DNA from: Mycobacterium ostraviense
GTDB lineage: Bacteria > Actinomycetota > Actinomycetes > Mycobacteriales > Mycobacteriaceae
DNA length: 64,000 bases
NCBI RefSeq assembly: GCF_002705925.1
Contig: NZ_NKRE01000001.1
Coordinates: forward strand, 201,880 to 265,879
Direction of reading: 5' to 3'
Shown here: positions 46,756-55,788 of the stretch, piece after piece
Position numbering within the stretch: the first letter of the stretch is position 1
Layout: each line of letters begins with the position of its first letter
Program-made: the position numbers and the translations under genes
The notes under the pieces: generated by a model
Seen by the model: the letters and a program-made list of their open reading frames with translations, nothing else
Database searches by the model: none
What the model was told of the DNA's origin: nothing

Positions 46756-48431
46756 GCGCAACGGACAGGTCTGCCCGCGCGCCGCTGGATCCGCGGCTGT
46801 GGCGGGCATCGTCGGCCCTGCGCCGCTACCTGATCGCCGCGGTGGCCTGTGGAGTGGTTATATCCGGCTGTGCGATCGGCTCGGCGGTGGTCCTGGCGAC
46901 CATCGTCGCGCGGATCGTGGCCGATCCCTCGACGCGACAACTAGGCTGCTGGCTGAAACCGCTGGCAATATTGTTGGCGCTGTGGACAATTCGTGCTGTG
47001 ACGCACTGGATGCAGGCGCGTCTGGGGCAACGGGGAGCCAGCGCGGTGATCGCGGATCTCAGCGGCCAGGTGTTGACGGCGGTAACCGGCTGCCAGCCCA
47101 GGGAGGTTGCGGCACAGCGTGATGCCGCCGCGGTGCTGGTCACCCGCGGACTGGACGGCTTGCGTCCCTACTTCACCGGTTACCTGCCCACCTTGCTGCT
47201 TGCGGTGATTCTGACACCGGCTACCGTCGCGGTCATCGCGGCCTATGACGCGAAATCGACGGCGATCGTGGTGATCACGCTGCCCCTGATTCCGATCTTC
47301 ATGGTGTTGATCGGGATGGCGACGGCCGACCGGTCGGCAGCCGCGCTGGCCGCGATGGGCACGCTGCAGGCCCGGCTGCTGGACCTGATCGCCGGCATCC
47401 CCACCCTGCGGGCGCTGGGCCGCGCAGTGGGACCGAAGCAGCGCATTGCAGAACTCGCTGCCGCGCACCGCCGTTCGGCGATGGCCACGCTGCGGGTCGC
47501 CTTCCTGTCGGCGTTGGTGCTCGAATTGCTGGCCACGCTGGGCGTGGCCCTGGTTGCGGTCAGCATCGGTCTTCGCCTGGTGTTCGGACAGATGAGCCTG
47601 GCCACCGGGTTGACGGTACTGCTGCTGGCTCCCGACGTGTACTGGCCGCTGCGGCGCATCGGTGTGGAATTTCATGTCGCCCAAGACGGCAGAACCGCGG
47701 CCGCCCAGGCTATCGCAGTCGTCGGCGAACCGGCGTCGACGACGGCGGCCACCCGCACCGTGTCGGCCCGCGGAGCCCTGATCCGCATCGAAAACCTCAG
47801 TGTCGCAAGCAGAGACGGCCGCTCACCGGATGACCTGACCGCGGTGCTCGAACCCGGCCGAGTGACAGTGCTGACCGGGCGAAACGGCGCGGGTAAGAGC
47901 ACGGTCCTGCAGGTGATCGCCGGCCTCACCGTGCCGTCGTCGGGACGGGTCACCGTCGCCGGAATCGACGTCCGCGATTTGGAGCCCGCCGACTGGTGGC
48001 GGCAGCTGTCCTGGCTGCCGCAACGCCCGGTGCTGGTTCCGGGAACGGTCCGCGACAACCTGGTCCTGTTCGGTGATCTGGACGACCTTGACAGTGCTTG
48101 CGCGGCAGTAGGATTCGACACCGTGCTGGCGGAGCTGCCTGCCGGATTGGACACCGTGCTCGGCCGCCGCGGCGTCGGCTTGTCGCTGGGGCAGCGACAG
48201 CGCCTCGGACTGGCCCGTGCCCTCGGAGCAACCGCCCCGGTGCTGCTGCTCGATGAACCGACCGCGCACCTCGACGCCGCCACCGAGGACCGGGTGTTGC
48301 GCACCGTCGTCGACCGGGCGCGCCGTGGTCCGACGGTGGTGGTCGTCGGCCACCGGGCAGAAGTCGTGGCCATCGGTGACCGAGTCGTCGAGGTCAGCGC
48401 TGGCAGCGAGGTCGGCTATGCCCCGGTCTGA
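46752..48431 (+). CDS. cydD: ABC exporter CydD, half of the cysteine/glutathione exporter
   Basis: A 559-residue ABC half-transporter with an N-terminal six-span domain and a C-terminal ATPase. It shows GRNGAGKS (Walker A), LSLGQRQRLGLARAL (signature) and VLLLDEPTAHLD (Walker B). CydDC exports thiols and is needed to assemble cytochrome bd. No ATG, GTG or TTG start fits: the first GTG (46842) would begin inside the first span. The frame continues upstream as SATDRSARAPLDPRLWRASSAL to a CTG that overlaps the cydB stop as CTGA, with GAGG eight bases before. A CTG start is therefore proposed. Confidence 0.85.
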   Translation: MSATDRSARAPLDPRLWRASSALRRYLIAAVACGVVISGCAIGSAVVLATIVARIVADPSTRQLGCWLKPLAILLALWTIRAVTHWMQARLGQRGASAVIADLSGQVLTAVTGCQPREVAAQRDAAAVLVTRGLDGLRPYFTGYLPTLLLAVILTPATVAVIAAYDAKSTAIVVITLPLIPIFMVLIGMATADRSAAALAAMGTLQARLLDLIAGIPTLRALGRAVGPKQRIAELAAAHRRSAMATLRVAFLSALVLELLATLGVALVAVSIGLRLVFGQMSLATGLTVLLLAPDVYWPLRRIGVEFHVAQDGRTAAAQAIAVVGEPASTTAATRTVSARGALIRIENLSVASRDGRSPDDLTAVLEPGRVTVLTGRNGAGKSTVLQVIAGLTVPSSGRVTVAGIDVRDLEPADWWRQLSWLPQRPVLVPGTVRDNLVLFGDLDDLDSACAAVGFDTVLAELPAGLDTVLGRRGVGLSLGQRQRLGLARALGATAPVLLLDEPTAHLDAATEDRVLRTVVDRARRGPTVVVVGHRAEVVAIGDRVVEVSAGSEVGYAPV

Positions 48432-50070
48432 TCCGCTGCTGGCCGGCTATGAGCTGCTGCGTCCGCGACTGCGGCGGGTCCTGGCCGCGATTGTGCTGGC
48501 GGCGTTGTCGCTGGGCAGCGGCCTGGCCTTGGCCGGGGTTTCGGCGTGGTTGATCACCCGGGCCTGGCAGATGCCGCCCGTGCTGGACTTGTCCGTCGCG
48601 GTCGTCGCGGTGCGAACGTTCGCGATTTCGCGCGGGATTCTGCACTATTGCGGGCGACTTGCCACCCACGACACCGCGCTGCGCGCGGCCGGCGCCGCCC
48701 GCGCCCGGATCTACCACCGGCTGGCCACGGGGCCGCCGGCGGCGGCGGTCCGGCTGCACAGCGGTGAGGTGGTGGCCCGAGTCGGCGCCGACGTCGACAC
48801 CGTGGCCGACATGCTGGTCCGTGCGGTAGTACCGATCGGCGTCGCCGCAGTACTGGCGCTGGCCGCGACCACGGCCGTCGCGATCATCTCGGTGCCGGCC
48901 GCAGCGGTCCTGGCGATCTGCCTGCTGGTGGCCGGGGTTGTCGCGCCCTGGCTTGCCGGCAGCGCCGCCGTGCGACACGAGGAGCTGGCCCGGCGACATC
49001 ATGGCGGCCGCGACACGTCGGCCATGGTCGCACTCGAGCATGCGCCCGAGCTTCGAGTCGCCGGAGTCCTCACCGACGTCATCGCCGAATCCCAACGGCA
49101 ACAACGTGCGTGGGGTAAGGCGCTCGACGCCGCGGCCAGGCCGGCGGCGATCGCCGAGGCGATACCGACCGCGACGATCGGGATCAGCGTGTTGGGTGCG
49201 GCGGTGACGGCGATCGGCATGGCTCCCACGGTCGCGCCGACGACGCTGGCCGTGTTGATGTTGTTGCCGTTGTCGGCCTTCGAGGCGACGACCGCACTGC
49301 CGGCGGCCGCGGTCCAGCTGACCCGGTCACGCATCGCCGCACGGCGGTTGCTCGACCTGGCTCCGCCCGAGGGCAGCCACCCGGACCGGGCCACGACGAC
49401 ACCGGTGGGGCCCGCGATCACCGGCCGGCTGTCCGCCGACATCCGGTGCGGCCACTCGGCGGCGCGGTCATGCCCGGCAGTGCTCGACCTGCCGCCGGGT
49501 GCCCGGCTTGCCGTCATCGGCCCCAGCGGCTCCGGCAAGACGACGCTGCTGATGACGCTCGCGGGGCTGTTGCCGCCGCTGCACGGCCGGGTGCTTCTGG
49601 ACGGAACCGACCTGAGCCGCCTCGGTGAAACCGAACTGCGTAGAGCCGTAACCTTTTTCGCCGAAGACGCACATGTCTTCGCCACCACCGTACGAGACAA
49701 CTTGCTGGTTGCCCGCGGCGATTGCGGCGATGACGAATTGACGGCCGCCTTGGCCAAGGTGGGCCTCGGCGGCTGGCTGGCCGGCCTGCCCGAGGGCTTG
49801 TCGACAGTGTTGGTCGGTGGTGCGCAAGGACTTTCAGCAGGACAGCGCCGACGGCTGCTGCTCGCGCGGGCGGTGCTCTCCCCCGCCCGAATTGTGCTGC
49901 TGGACGAGCCGACCGAACACCTTGACGCGACCGATGCCGGGGCTGTGCTGCGCGACTTGTTGATGCCGGGCCCGGGACCGATTCTGGGCGACAGGACGGT
50001 TGTGGTGGCTACCCACCACCTGCCCGACGACATCCCGTGCGCCCGGCTGCGCGTCGGCTCACCGGCGTGA
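48418..50070 (+). CDS. cydC: ABC exporter CydC, partner of CydD
   Basis: A 550-residue ABC half-transporter with a membrane domain (residues 15-300) and an ATPase having GPSGSGKT, LSAGQRRRLLLARA and IVLLDEPTEHLD. It pairs with CydD as a heterodimer. The ATG at 48418 (MPRSDPLLAGYELLRPRLRR) overlaps the cydD stop by 14 bases. The 3' end overlaps the convergent DUF2156 gene by 12 bases, so the two transcripts must meet within coding sequence. Confidence 0.93.
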   Translation: MPRSDPLLAGYELLRPRLRRVLAAIVLAALSLGSGLALAGVSAWLITRAWQMPPVLDLSVAVVAVRTFAISRGILHYCGRLATHDTALRAAGAARARIYHRLATGPPAAAVRLHSGEVVARVGADVDTVADMLVRAVVPIGVAAVLALAATTAVAIISVPAAAVLAICLLVAGVVAPWLAGSAAVRHEELARRHHGGRDTSAMVALEHAPELRVAGVLTDVIAESQRQQRAWGKALDAAARPAAIAEAIPTATIGISVLGAAVTAIGMAPTVAPTTLAVLMLLPLSAFEATTALPAAAVQLTRSRIAARRLLDLAPPEGSHPDRATTTPVGPAITGRLSADIRCGHSAARSCPAVLDLPPGARLAVIGPSGSGKTTLLMTLAGLLPPLHGRVLLDGTDLSRLGETELRRAVTFFAEDAHVFATTVRDNLLVARGDCGDDELTAALAKVGLGGWLAGLPEGLSTVLVGGAQGLSAGQRRRLLLARAVLSPARIVLLDEPTEHLDATDAGAVLRDLLMPGPGPILGDRTVVVATHHLPDDIPCARLRVGSPA

Positions 50071-51480
50071 CCCTTCGGGTAGCCCTCGGCGCCGCGGCAT
50101 GAACTCCAGGGACAGCAGCACCAGCAGCAGCGGAACAATCTGGGTCAACGAGACCAGCGCATAGCGTCGTTGGTCCAAGGCGTGGAACTTGCACAGGTAC
50201 CGGTACAAGGACTCCAGGGAAATCAACGGATCAAGCAGATGGATCAGCAGGTAGAACAGGCGTTGCAGCCGGCTGCGGTGCGCCGCGTCGAAGATCTCCG
50301 GGAACGCCGCAAACGCCAGCGAGAGCCGCTGCGCGCCAGCCTCTTTGGCGGCGGTGATCATGTCGACGCTGAGCCGCTCGTCGATCCCGTTCGGAGCGCC
50401 ACGGCGCCGCCACGGCACATCGAGGGAGAAATCACTGCCGCCGCCCGCGGTGGTGAATCGGTCGAAGCCCTGCACCCGCCCCGAAGCGTCCCTGGCTATG
50501 ATCAGCTGAACGCCTGGGTATTTGCCTTCCAGGACGCCGTCGAGGCTCATGCAGAAGCCGCGATCGGCGCGGGCCCCCTTGGGTGACGCCAGCAGCATCT
50601 CGGTCAGCTCTGCGCGCTGCTTGTCGTCGAGTTCCTGCTCCGCCACGATCTCGGTGGTGATGCCGGCGTTATGGGTTCGTTTGACGGCCTGACGCAGGTT
50701 GCGGAACTTGCGGCCCACCATCGCGAAGTTGGGGACATCGATGACGACGTCTCGCCCGATCGGTACCGCCTGCAGCGACCTTCCCGGGACGGCGGGGTCG
50801 GTCCATAGATTCAGCCGTCGCTCACCGCAGGCCAGCACCGCAATCCGCCAGCCGCGGGCATGACACGCGGCGGCGAAGTCGGCAATCAGCTCGGGGAACT
50901 GCGATTCGTCACCAATCGGGTCCCCGGCGACAACCGCAAAGCCCAGCCGCGTCCGGTATGCCAGCGCCGCGGTACCGGCCGCGTTGAAGTGGTAGCACTT
51001 GCCGGCCTGCATGGCGAACGGCGCCAGCGGGTCCTCGCTGGTGGCGTTGATCAATGCCCACACCCGTGGTAAGTCCTCAGGTCGTGGGTGCGACGACGTC
51101 GGCCACATCAACACCAATCCCGATCCGGCGATCAGCATCTCACCGGCCAGGTCGAAGGACAGCACATGCAGGCCCAGCCCGGCGACCAGGAATAGCGCGG
51201 CCGCAGCCGCGTGCATGGCCGTGACCGGACGCCCGAGGAAGATGCCCCGGGCGATCAATGCCACCGCCGCCAGCATCGTCAGCGACCAACTCAGCCGCCC
51301 GGCTGCCTGCCAATCCTCGTGCCGGTAGTTATGCGCGAGCAGCGCAATGAGCCAGCACGCCGCGCAGAACACCGCCAGGGCGCCGACAAGGCGAGCCCTG
51401 AATGTATCGACGTGGACGACGACGCGTTCGCGGGCACGGACCCTCGGCGCGACATCGACCGACGGTTCGTTCACGCTCAC
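50059..51480 (-). CDS. DUF2156 membrane protein (Rv1619-like)
   Basis: A 473-residue protein with five or so N-terminal hydrophobic spans (residues 25-135) and a C-terminal DUF2156 domain of the GNAT-like fold, related to the aminoacyl-phosphatidylglycerol synthase catalytic part (FAVVAGDPIGDESQFPELIADFAAACHARGW). A further span near the C-terminus follows. It may transfer amino acids to lipids, but no substrate is known. It converges with cydC and is followed upstream by the thioesterase gene, as in M. tuberculosis. Confidence 0.8.
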   Translation of the reverse strand: MSVNEPSVDVAPRVRARERVVVHVDTFRARLVGALAVFCAACWLIALLAHNYRHEDWQAAGRLSWSLTMLAAVALIARGIFLGRPVTAMHAAAAALFLVAGLGLHVLSFDLAGEMLIAGSGLVLMWPTSSHPRPEDLPRVWALINATSEDPLAPFAMQAGKCYHFNAAGTAALAYRTRLGFAVVAGDPIGDESQFPELIADFAAACHARGWRIAVLACGERRLNLWTDPAVPGRSLQAVPIGRDVVIDVPNFAMVGRKFRNLRQAVKRTHNAGITTEIVAEQELDDKQRAELTEMLLASPKGARADRGFCMSLDGVLEGKYPGVQLIIARDASGRVQGFDRFTTAGGGSDFSLDVPWRRRGAPNGIDERLSVDMITAAKEAGAQRLSLAFAAFPEIFDAAHRSRLQRLFYLLIHLLDPLISLESLYRYLCKFHALDQRRYALVSLTQIVPLLLVLLSLEFMPRRRGLPEGSRR

Positions 51481-51595
51481 CTCCCGCTGACCTGCCTCTC
51501 AGCTGCCGGACGGGCACCCGCTACCAGGAACGGTACGCCTGCGCGTGGCCGGGTTGAGCCGAACCGGGCGGTTGTCCTGCGGTTACCCCACCTCT

Positions 51596-52462
51596 CTATC
51601 GGCGAGCCGCGGGAAAGTATTTCAGGACGCCCTCCTGCACCACGGTCGCGATGAGCCGCCCGCCGCGGTCGAAGAAATGCCCGGTACCCAGCCCGCGCGA
51701 ATCCGCGGCCACCGGCGACGATGTCGAATACAGGACCCAGTCGTCGAAGTCGACCTGCCGATGAAACCACACCGAATGGTTGGCCGACGCCGCGAAAATT
51801 CGGTCGAAGCCCCACGACAGCCCATGGGTGGTGATCACCGAGTCCAGCACGGTGGTGTCGGAGGAATACAGCATCGTCGCGGTGTGCAGCACCGGGTCGT
51901 CAGGCATCGCGCCCAGAGCCTTGAGCCAGACCCGGTTGTAAGGAAGCCGATCGCCCTTCTCCCGCATCACCCAGGACGGGTCATTGGTATAGCGCCACTC
52001 GATCGGTTGCAACGCGTTGACGAAGTGCGGGACGGTGTCCTCGTAGCCGCGCAACAGCTCGCCGATCGGTGGCCGCATGTGCGGCTCGTCAACTTCCGGC
52101 GGATCCACGGCGTGCTCGAGCCCGGGACCGCCGGACATGTAGGAGATCATCGCCGACGACAGCAACGTGCCGTCTTGTACCGCGTCGACGCGCCGGTTGG
52201 CGAACCGCCGCTCGTCGCGCAACCGCACCACATGGAATTCGATGTCCTTGGTGGTGTCGCCACCGTTGATGAAATGCACCGAGAGTGCGCTGGGTGGTAG
52301 GCCGTCGCGGGTCAGCGTGCGGGTGCTGGCGACGAACGACTGCGCCACCAGCAACCCGCCAAAGGTGCGCAGCGGGTTCTTGCTGGGATGAGATCCGATG
52401 AATCGGTCGCCGGCGACCCGGTGGAGATCCAACACCGCCAGCAGTTCGTCAAAATCGGACAA
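51596..52462 (-). CDS. tesB1: acyl-CoA thioesterase II (TesB1-like)
   Basis: A 288-residue double-hotdog thioesterase of the TesB family. It has FIGSHPSKNPLRTFGGLLVAQS near the N-terminus, SLS-like SALSVHFING, and the second hotdog with NHSVWFHRQVDFDDWVLY and GLGTGHFFDRGGRLIATVVQEG. The Asp/Gln/Thr catalytic residues are in these blocks. It hydrolyses acyl-CoA to free acid and CoA. The TTG start directly abuts the pykA TAG (TAGTTG), which implies coupled translation with pykA. Confidence 0.88.
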   Translation of the reverse strand: MSDFDELLAVLDLHRVAGDRFIGSHPSKNPLRTFGGLLVAQSFVASTRTLTRDGLPPSALSVHFINGGDTTKDIEFHVVRLRDERRFANRRVDAVQDGTLLSSAMISYMSGGPGLEHAVDPPEVDEPHMRPPIGELLRGYEDTVPHFVNALQPIEWRYTNDPSWVMREKGDRLPYNRVWLKALGAMPDDPVLHTATMLYSSDTTVLDSVITTHGLSWGFDRIFAASANHSVWFHRQVDFDDWVLYSTSSPVAADSRGLGTGHFFDRGGRLIATVVQEGVLKYFPAARR

Positions 52463-53881
52463 CTAAACGTCGTCCTCACCGATCCGGTGCACGTGGATCA
52501 GGTTGGTGGAACCGACCGTGCCCGGAGGCGCACCCGCGACGATCACCACCAGGTCGCCCCGCTTGTAGCGGCCGAGTTCCAGCAGCGACTTGTCGACCTG
52601 GCGGATCATGCCGTCGGTGGTATTCATGTGCGGGACGATGAATGTTTCCGTGCCCCAGGTCATGGCCAGCTGGCTGCGCACCTCGGGCAGATCGGTGAAG
52701 GCCAGCAGCGGCAACGGGGTGTGCAGGCGGGCCAGCCGCCGCACGGTGTCGCCGGATTGGGTGAAGGCGACCAGGGCCTTGGCGTCCAGTCGCTCGCCGA
52801 TGTCGCGGGCGGCATAGGAGATCACGCCCCGCTTGGTGCGCGGCACATGCGTCAACGGCGGAGCCGCCGTCGAATTCTCTTCGACCGCACAGATGATCCG
52901 CGACATGGTCCGCACCGCCAAGAGCGGGTACTTGCCGACCGACGTTTCACCGGACAGCATCAGTGCGTCGGCGCCGTCGAGCACCGCGTTGGCGACGTCG
53001 GAGGCCTCGGCGCGGGTCGGCCGCGAATTCTCGATCATCGAGTCCAGCATCTGGGTCGCCACGATCACCGGCTTGGCGTTCTCCCGCGCCATCTGGATGG
53101 CGCGCTTCTGCACCAGCGGGACCTCCTCCAGCGGCAGCTCGACCCCGAGATCACCGCGGGCCACCATGACGGCGTCGAAGGCCAGCACGATGGCTTCGAG
53201 GTTGTCGATGGCTTCGGGCTTTTCCAGCTTGGCGATCACCGGTACTCGCCGTCCGATCCGATCCATCACTTCGTGGACGAGCTCGACATCGGACGGCGAG
53301 CGCACGAAGGACAAAGCCACCATGTCGATGCCCAGGTTCAGCGCGAACGTGAGATCCTCGATGTCCTTTTCCGACAGCGCGGGCGCGGAAACATTCATGC
53401 CGGGCAGTGAGATTCCCTTGTTGTTGCTGACCGGGCCGCCCTCGACGACAGTGCAGACCACGTCGTCGCCGTCGACGTGATCGACTATCAGTCCGACTTT
53501 GCCGTCGTCGACCAGCACGCGGTCCCCGGCCGTCGCGTCCTGAGCCAACCTCTTGTAAGTGGTGGACACCCGGTCGTGGCAGCCGTCGCAGTCCCGGACG
53601 GTGATCCGGACCGTTTCACCATCAGCCCAATAGGTCGGCCCGCTGGCGAAGCGCCCCAACCTGATCTTCGGGCCTTGCAGGTCGGCGAGCAGGCCAACGG
53701 CGCGCCCGGTGGCATCCGAGGCTGCCCGCACTCGTTTGTAGGCCGCCTCGTGATCCGCAGAGTCGCCGTGGCTGAAGTTCATTCGGGCGACGTCCATTCC
53801 GGCTTCGACCAGCGCTCTGACCATGTCGTCCGATTGGGTGGCCGGCCCGAGAGTGCAGACGATCTTCCCGCGTCTTGTCAC
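52463..53881 (-). CDS. pykA: pyruvate kinase
   Basis: The 472-residue glycolytic enzyme converting phosphoenolpyruvate and ADP to pyruvate and ATP. Key blocks are TRRGKIVCTLGPAT at the start, MNFSHGD, the catalytic-site VIAKLEKPEAI with Lys, VMVARGDLGVELP and MLSGETSVGKYP. The length matches M. tuberculosis PykA (472). It sits upstream of tesB1 with no gap. The region upstream, toward the cutinase, contains its promoter. Confidence 0.96.
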   Translation of the reverse strand: MTRRGKIVCTLGPATQSDDMVRALVEAGMDVARMNFSHGDSADHEAAYKRVRAASDATGRAVGLLADLQGPKIRLGRFASGPTYWADGETVRITVRDCDGCHDRVSTTYKRLAQDATAGDRVLVDDGKVGLIVDHVDGDDVVCTVVEGGPVSNNKGISLPGMNVSAPALSEKDIEDLTFALNLGIDMVALSFVRSPSDVELVHEVMDRIGRRVPVIAKLEKPEAIDNLEAIVLAFDAVMVARGDLGVELPLEEVPLVQKRAIQMARENAKPVIVATQMLDSMIENSRPTRAEASDVANAVLDGADALMLSGETSVGKYPLLAVRTMSRIICAVEENSTAAPPLTHVPRTKRGVISYAARDIGERLDAKALVAFTQSGDTVRRLARLHTPLPLLAFTDLPEVRSQLAMTWGTETFIVPHMNTTDGMIRQVDKSLLELGRYKRGDLVVIVAGAPPGTVGSTNLIHVHRIGEDDV

Positions 53882-54108
53882 GACGACAAAGCATAGTCGC
53901 GGTCATCTGCCTTCGGTGCGCCTCGCCGATACCCGCGCATCGGACCACAGCCGAAGTGGGCGTCGCAATACCGGTGTGCACGCGCCCACTCTCCGCGCGA
54001 TGCGAACGCGGACCGGCGGCGGCGGCGCCGGCCCGTCGATCGCCGTGCACGGGCAACTTTCCGCGCGCAAAAGGTGCCGAAAATTTGCCAATTTGAGAAA
54101 CTCCTCGT

Positions 54109-54858
54109 ATGGACACCTACCGCGCCGTGATTGCTTCTCCCGTCGTCCGAATCCTTGGTCCCGCAGTCGTCACCGTGTGGGGTATCAGCGCCTCCGTCCT
54201 TCCCGGCTTTGTGGTCCCGGCGGCGTCCGCAGAGCCCTGCCCCGACGTCGAGGTGGTGTTCGCCCGGGGTACCGGTGAGGCTCCGGGTGTCGGCCCCACG
54301 GGGCAGGCATTTGTCGACTCCCTGCGCTCGCGAGCCGGCGGCAAGACGTTCGGGGTGTATCCGGTCAACTACCCGGCCAGTGACCAGTGGGATACCGGGA
54401 TCGACGGCATCCGAGATGCTAGTGCTCATGTCGTTTCCATGGCGGGCAGCTGCCCGCAGACCAAAATGGTCCTCGGCGGATATTCGCAGGGAGCGGCCGT
54501 GATGGGCTTCGTCACGTCGGCCGCGGTGCCGGATGGAGTCGATCCCGCCACCGTGCCCAAGCCGTTGGCGCCCGAGGTGGCTGACCATGTCGCCGCGGTG
54601 GTGTTGTTTGGGTTGCCGAACCACCGGGCGATGGACTTCCTCGGTCAGCCCCCAGTCGCTATCGGTCCCGCGTATCAGGCCAAGACCATCAAGGTGTGCG
54701 AACCGGAAGATCCGGTCTGCTCCGACGGGCTGAACTTCGCCGCCCATGACGCGTACGCGGGCGACGGGCTGGTGGTGGAGCAGGGGGTGGCCTTTGCCGC
54801 CAGTCGGCTTAGCGCGGCTGCTGGCGGGCCGGGCCCGCTATCGGGCTTCGGCAACTGA
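54109..54858 (+). CDS. secreted cutinase-family esterase
   Basis: A 249-residue serine esterase with a signal peptide cut after PAASA (residue 41). The cutinase core has CPDVEVVFARGTGEAPGVG, the nucleophile elbow GGYSQG (Ser126), and the C-terminal CEPEDPVCSDG and HDAYAGDGLV segments supplying Asp and His213. Cysteines at 44/115 and 197/204 could pair. Cutinase-like proteins of mycobacteria act on lipids or polyesters at the surface. It lies between pykA and the DUF2752 gene, where M. tuberculosis has no gene, so it is an accessory insertion. Confidence 0.88.
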   Translation: MDTYRAVIASPVVRILGPAVVTVWGISASVLPGFVVPAASAEPCPDVEVVFARGTGEAPGVGPTGQAFVDSLRSRAGGKTFGVYPVNYPASDQWDTGIDGIRDASAHVVSMAGSCPQTKMVLGGYSQGAAVMGFVTSAAVPDGVDPATVPKPLAPEVADHVAAVVLFGLPNHRAMDFLGQPPVAIGPAYQAKTIKVCEPEDPVCSDGLNFAAHDAYAGDGLVVEQGVAFAASRLSAAAGGPGPLSGFGN

Positions 54859-54877
54859 ACGACGGGGCCGGCTGAGG

Positions 54878-55330
54878 TCAAACGCCCAGAACGGTTGGCA
54901 CCAACGGGAAGCCGGGCAGGTTTCGCAGCACGGTCCACACCACCGTCGCCACCGCAAGGGTGATGATCGCGGGCGCGGGCAGCCACAACTGGCCATTGCG
55001 GCGGCGCAGCAGCATCCAACCGGCAATCATGGGGATGCCGGCCAACAAGAAAACCAAGAAAACATTGTCATTGAGGGCGGCCGCGACATCACCGTGCAGC
55101 AGGTCGTGCGTCATCCGCAGTCCGCCGCACGCGGGGCAATTCCAGCCGGTGAGCAACTTGAACGGACATTGCGGGTACAGCGAGTGGCTGCGGTGCGGAT
55201 CGACCGCGCCGACATAGCCCAGTGCGCCGGCCAACAGCACGGCCGAGCCCGCGGCGCCATAGAGATGACGAAGCCGCCGAGCGTGCTTACCGCGCGCCCC
55301 CGATGCTGTGGCGGTCCGATCAGGTTCCAT
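54878..55330 (-). CDS. DUF2752 membrane protein (Rv1616-like)
   Basis: A 150-residue protein with three hydrophobic spans and the DUF2752 signature CPFKLLTGWNCPACGGLRMTHDLLHGD. The CxxCG motif suggests metal or disulfide use, and the function is unknown. Its start region overlaps the stop codon of the TM2 gene by 11 bases, indicating a two-gene unit with it. Confidence 0.82.
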   Translation of the reverse strand: MEPDRTATASGARGKHARRLRHLYGAAGSAVLLAGALGYVGAVDPHRSHSLYPQCPFKLLTGWNCPACGGLRMTHDLLHGDVAAALNDNVFLVFLLAGIPMIAGWMLLRRRNGQLWLPAPAIITLAVATVVWTVLRNLPGFPLVPTVLGV

Positions 55331-55724
55331 CGCGCAATGGGCGACCCCACGGGTCGCTGACTTTGTCGGTCAGGATCAGCACCGCGTCGATGACGCCCCA
55401 GATTACGGCGCCGACCCCGCACGTCAACCAACCGACGAGCAGCTGCGCGATGCCCATCCCGGTGTGCCCGAGGTAGATTCGGCCGATACCGGCGATGCCG
55501 AACAGCCCCAACAGCTGTAACAACCCCGCGATCGTCTTCGACTTGTCCGAAAGCGGTTGCCCGGTAACAGGATGCCGACCGAAGGGAGCCGACGGGTCCG
55601 CTGCCGGGCCGTGGTAGCCGCCGGGCCGGGAGTATTCCGGATAGTACGGCGGCGGAAAAGGCGGTGGATATCCCGGTTGCTGCTCCGGTGAACCGGGCTG
55701 CGCAGCCCACGACTGGTCAGTCAC
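55320..55724 (-). CDS. TM2-domain membrane protein (Rv1615-like)
   Basis: A 134-residue protein with a Pro/Tyr-rich cytoplasmic N-terminus (PPPFPPPYYPEYSRPGGYH) followed by a TM2 domain of two spans (SKTIAGLLQLLGLFGIAGIGRIYLGH and IAQLLVGWLTCGVGAVIWGVIDAV). TM2 proteins have no fixed function in bacteria. It begins 65 bases after lgt on the same strand and overlaps the DUF2752 gene. Confidence 0.85.
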   Translation of the reverse strand: MTDQSWAAQPGSPEQQPGYPPPFPPPYYPEYSRPGGYHGPAADPSAPFGRHPVTGQPLSDKSKTIAGLLQLLGLFGIAGIGRIYLGHTGMGIAQLLVGWLTCGVGAVIWGVIDAVLILTDKVSDPWGRPLRDGT

Positions 55725-55788
55725 CGCTTCAGCATGCCAGATTCAGTGGGCCGGCGCCCGAACCGCTGGTGCCGGACCGCGCCGGCGG

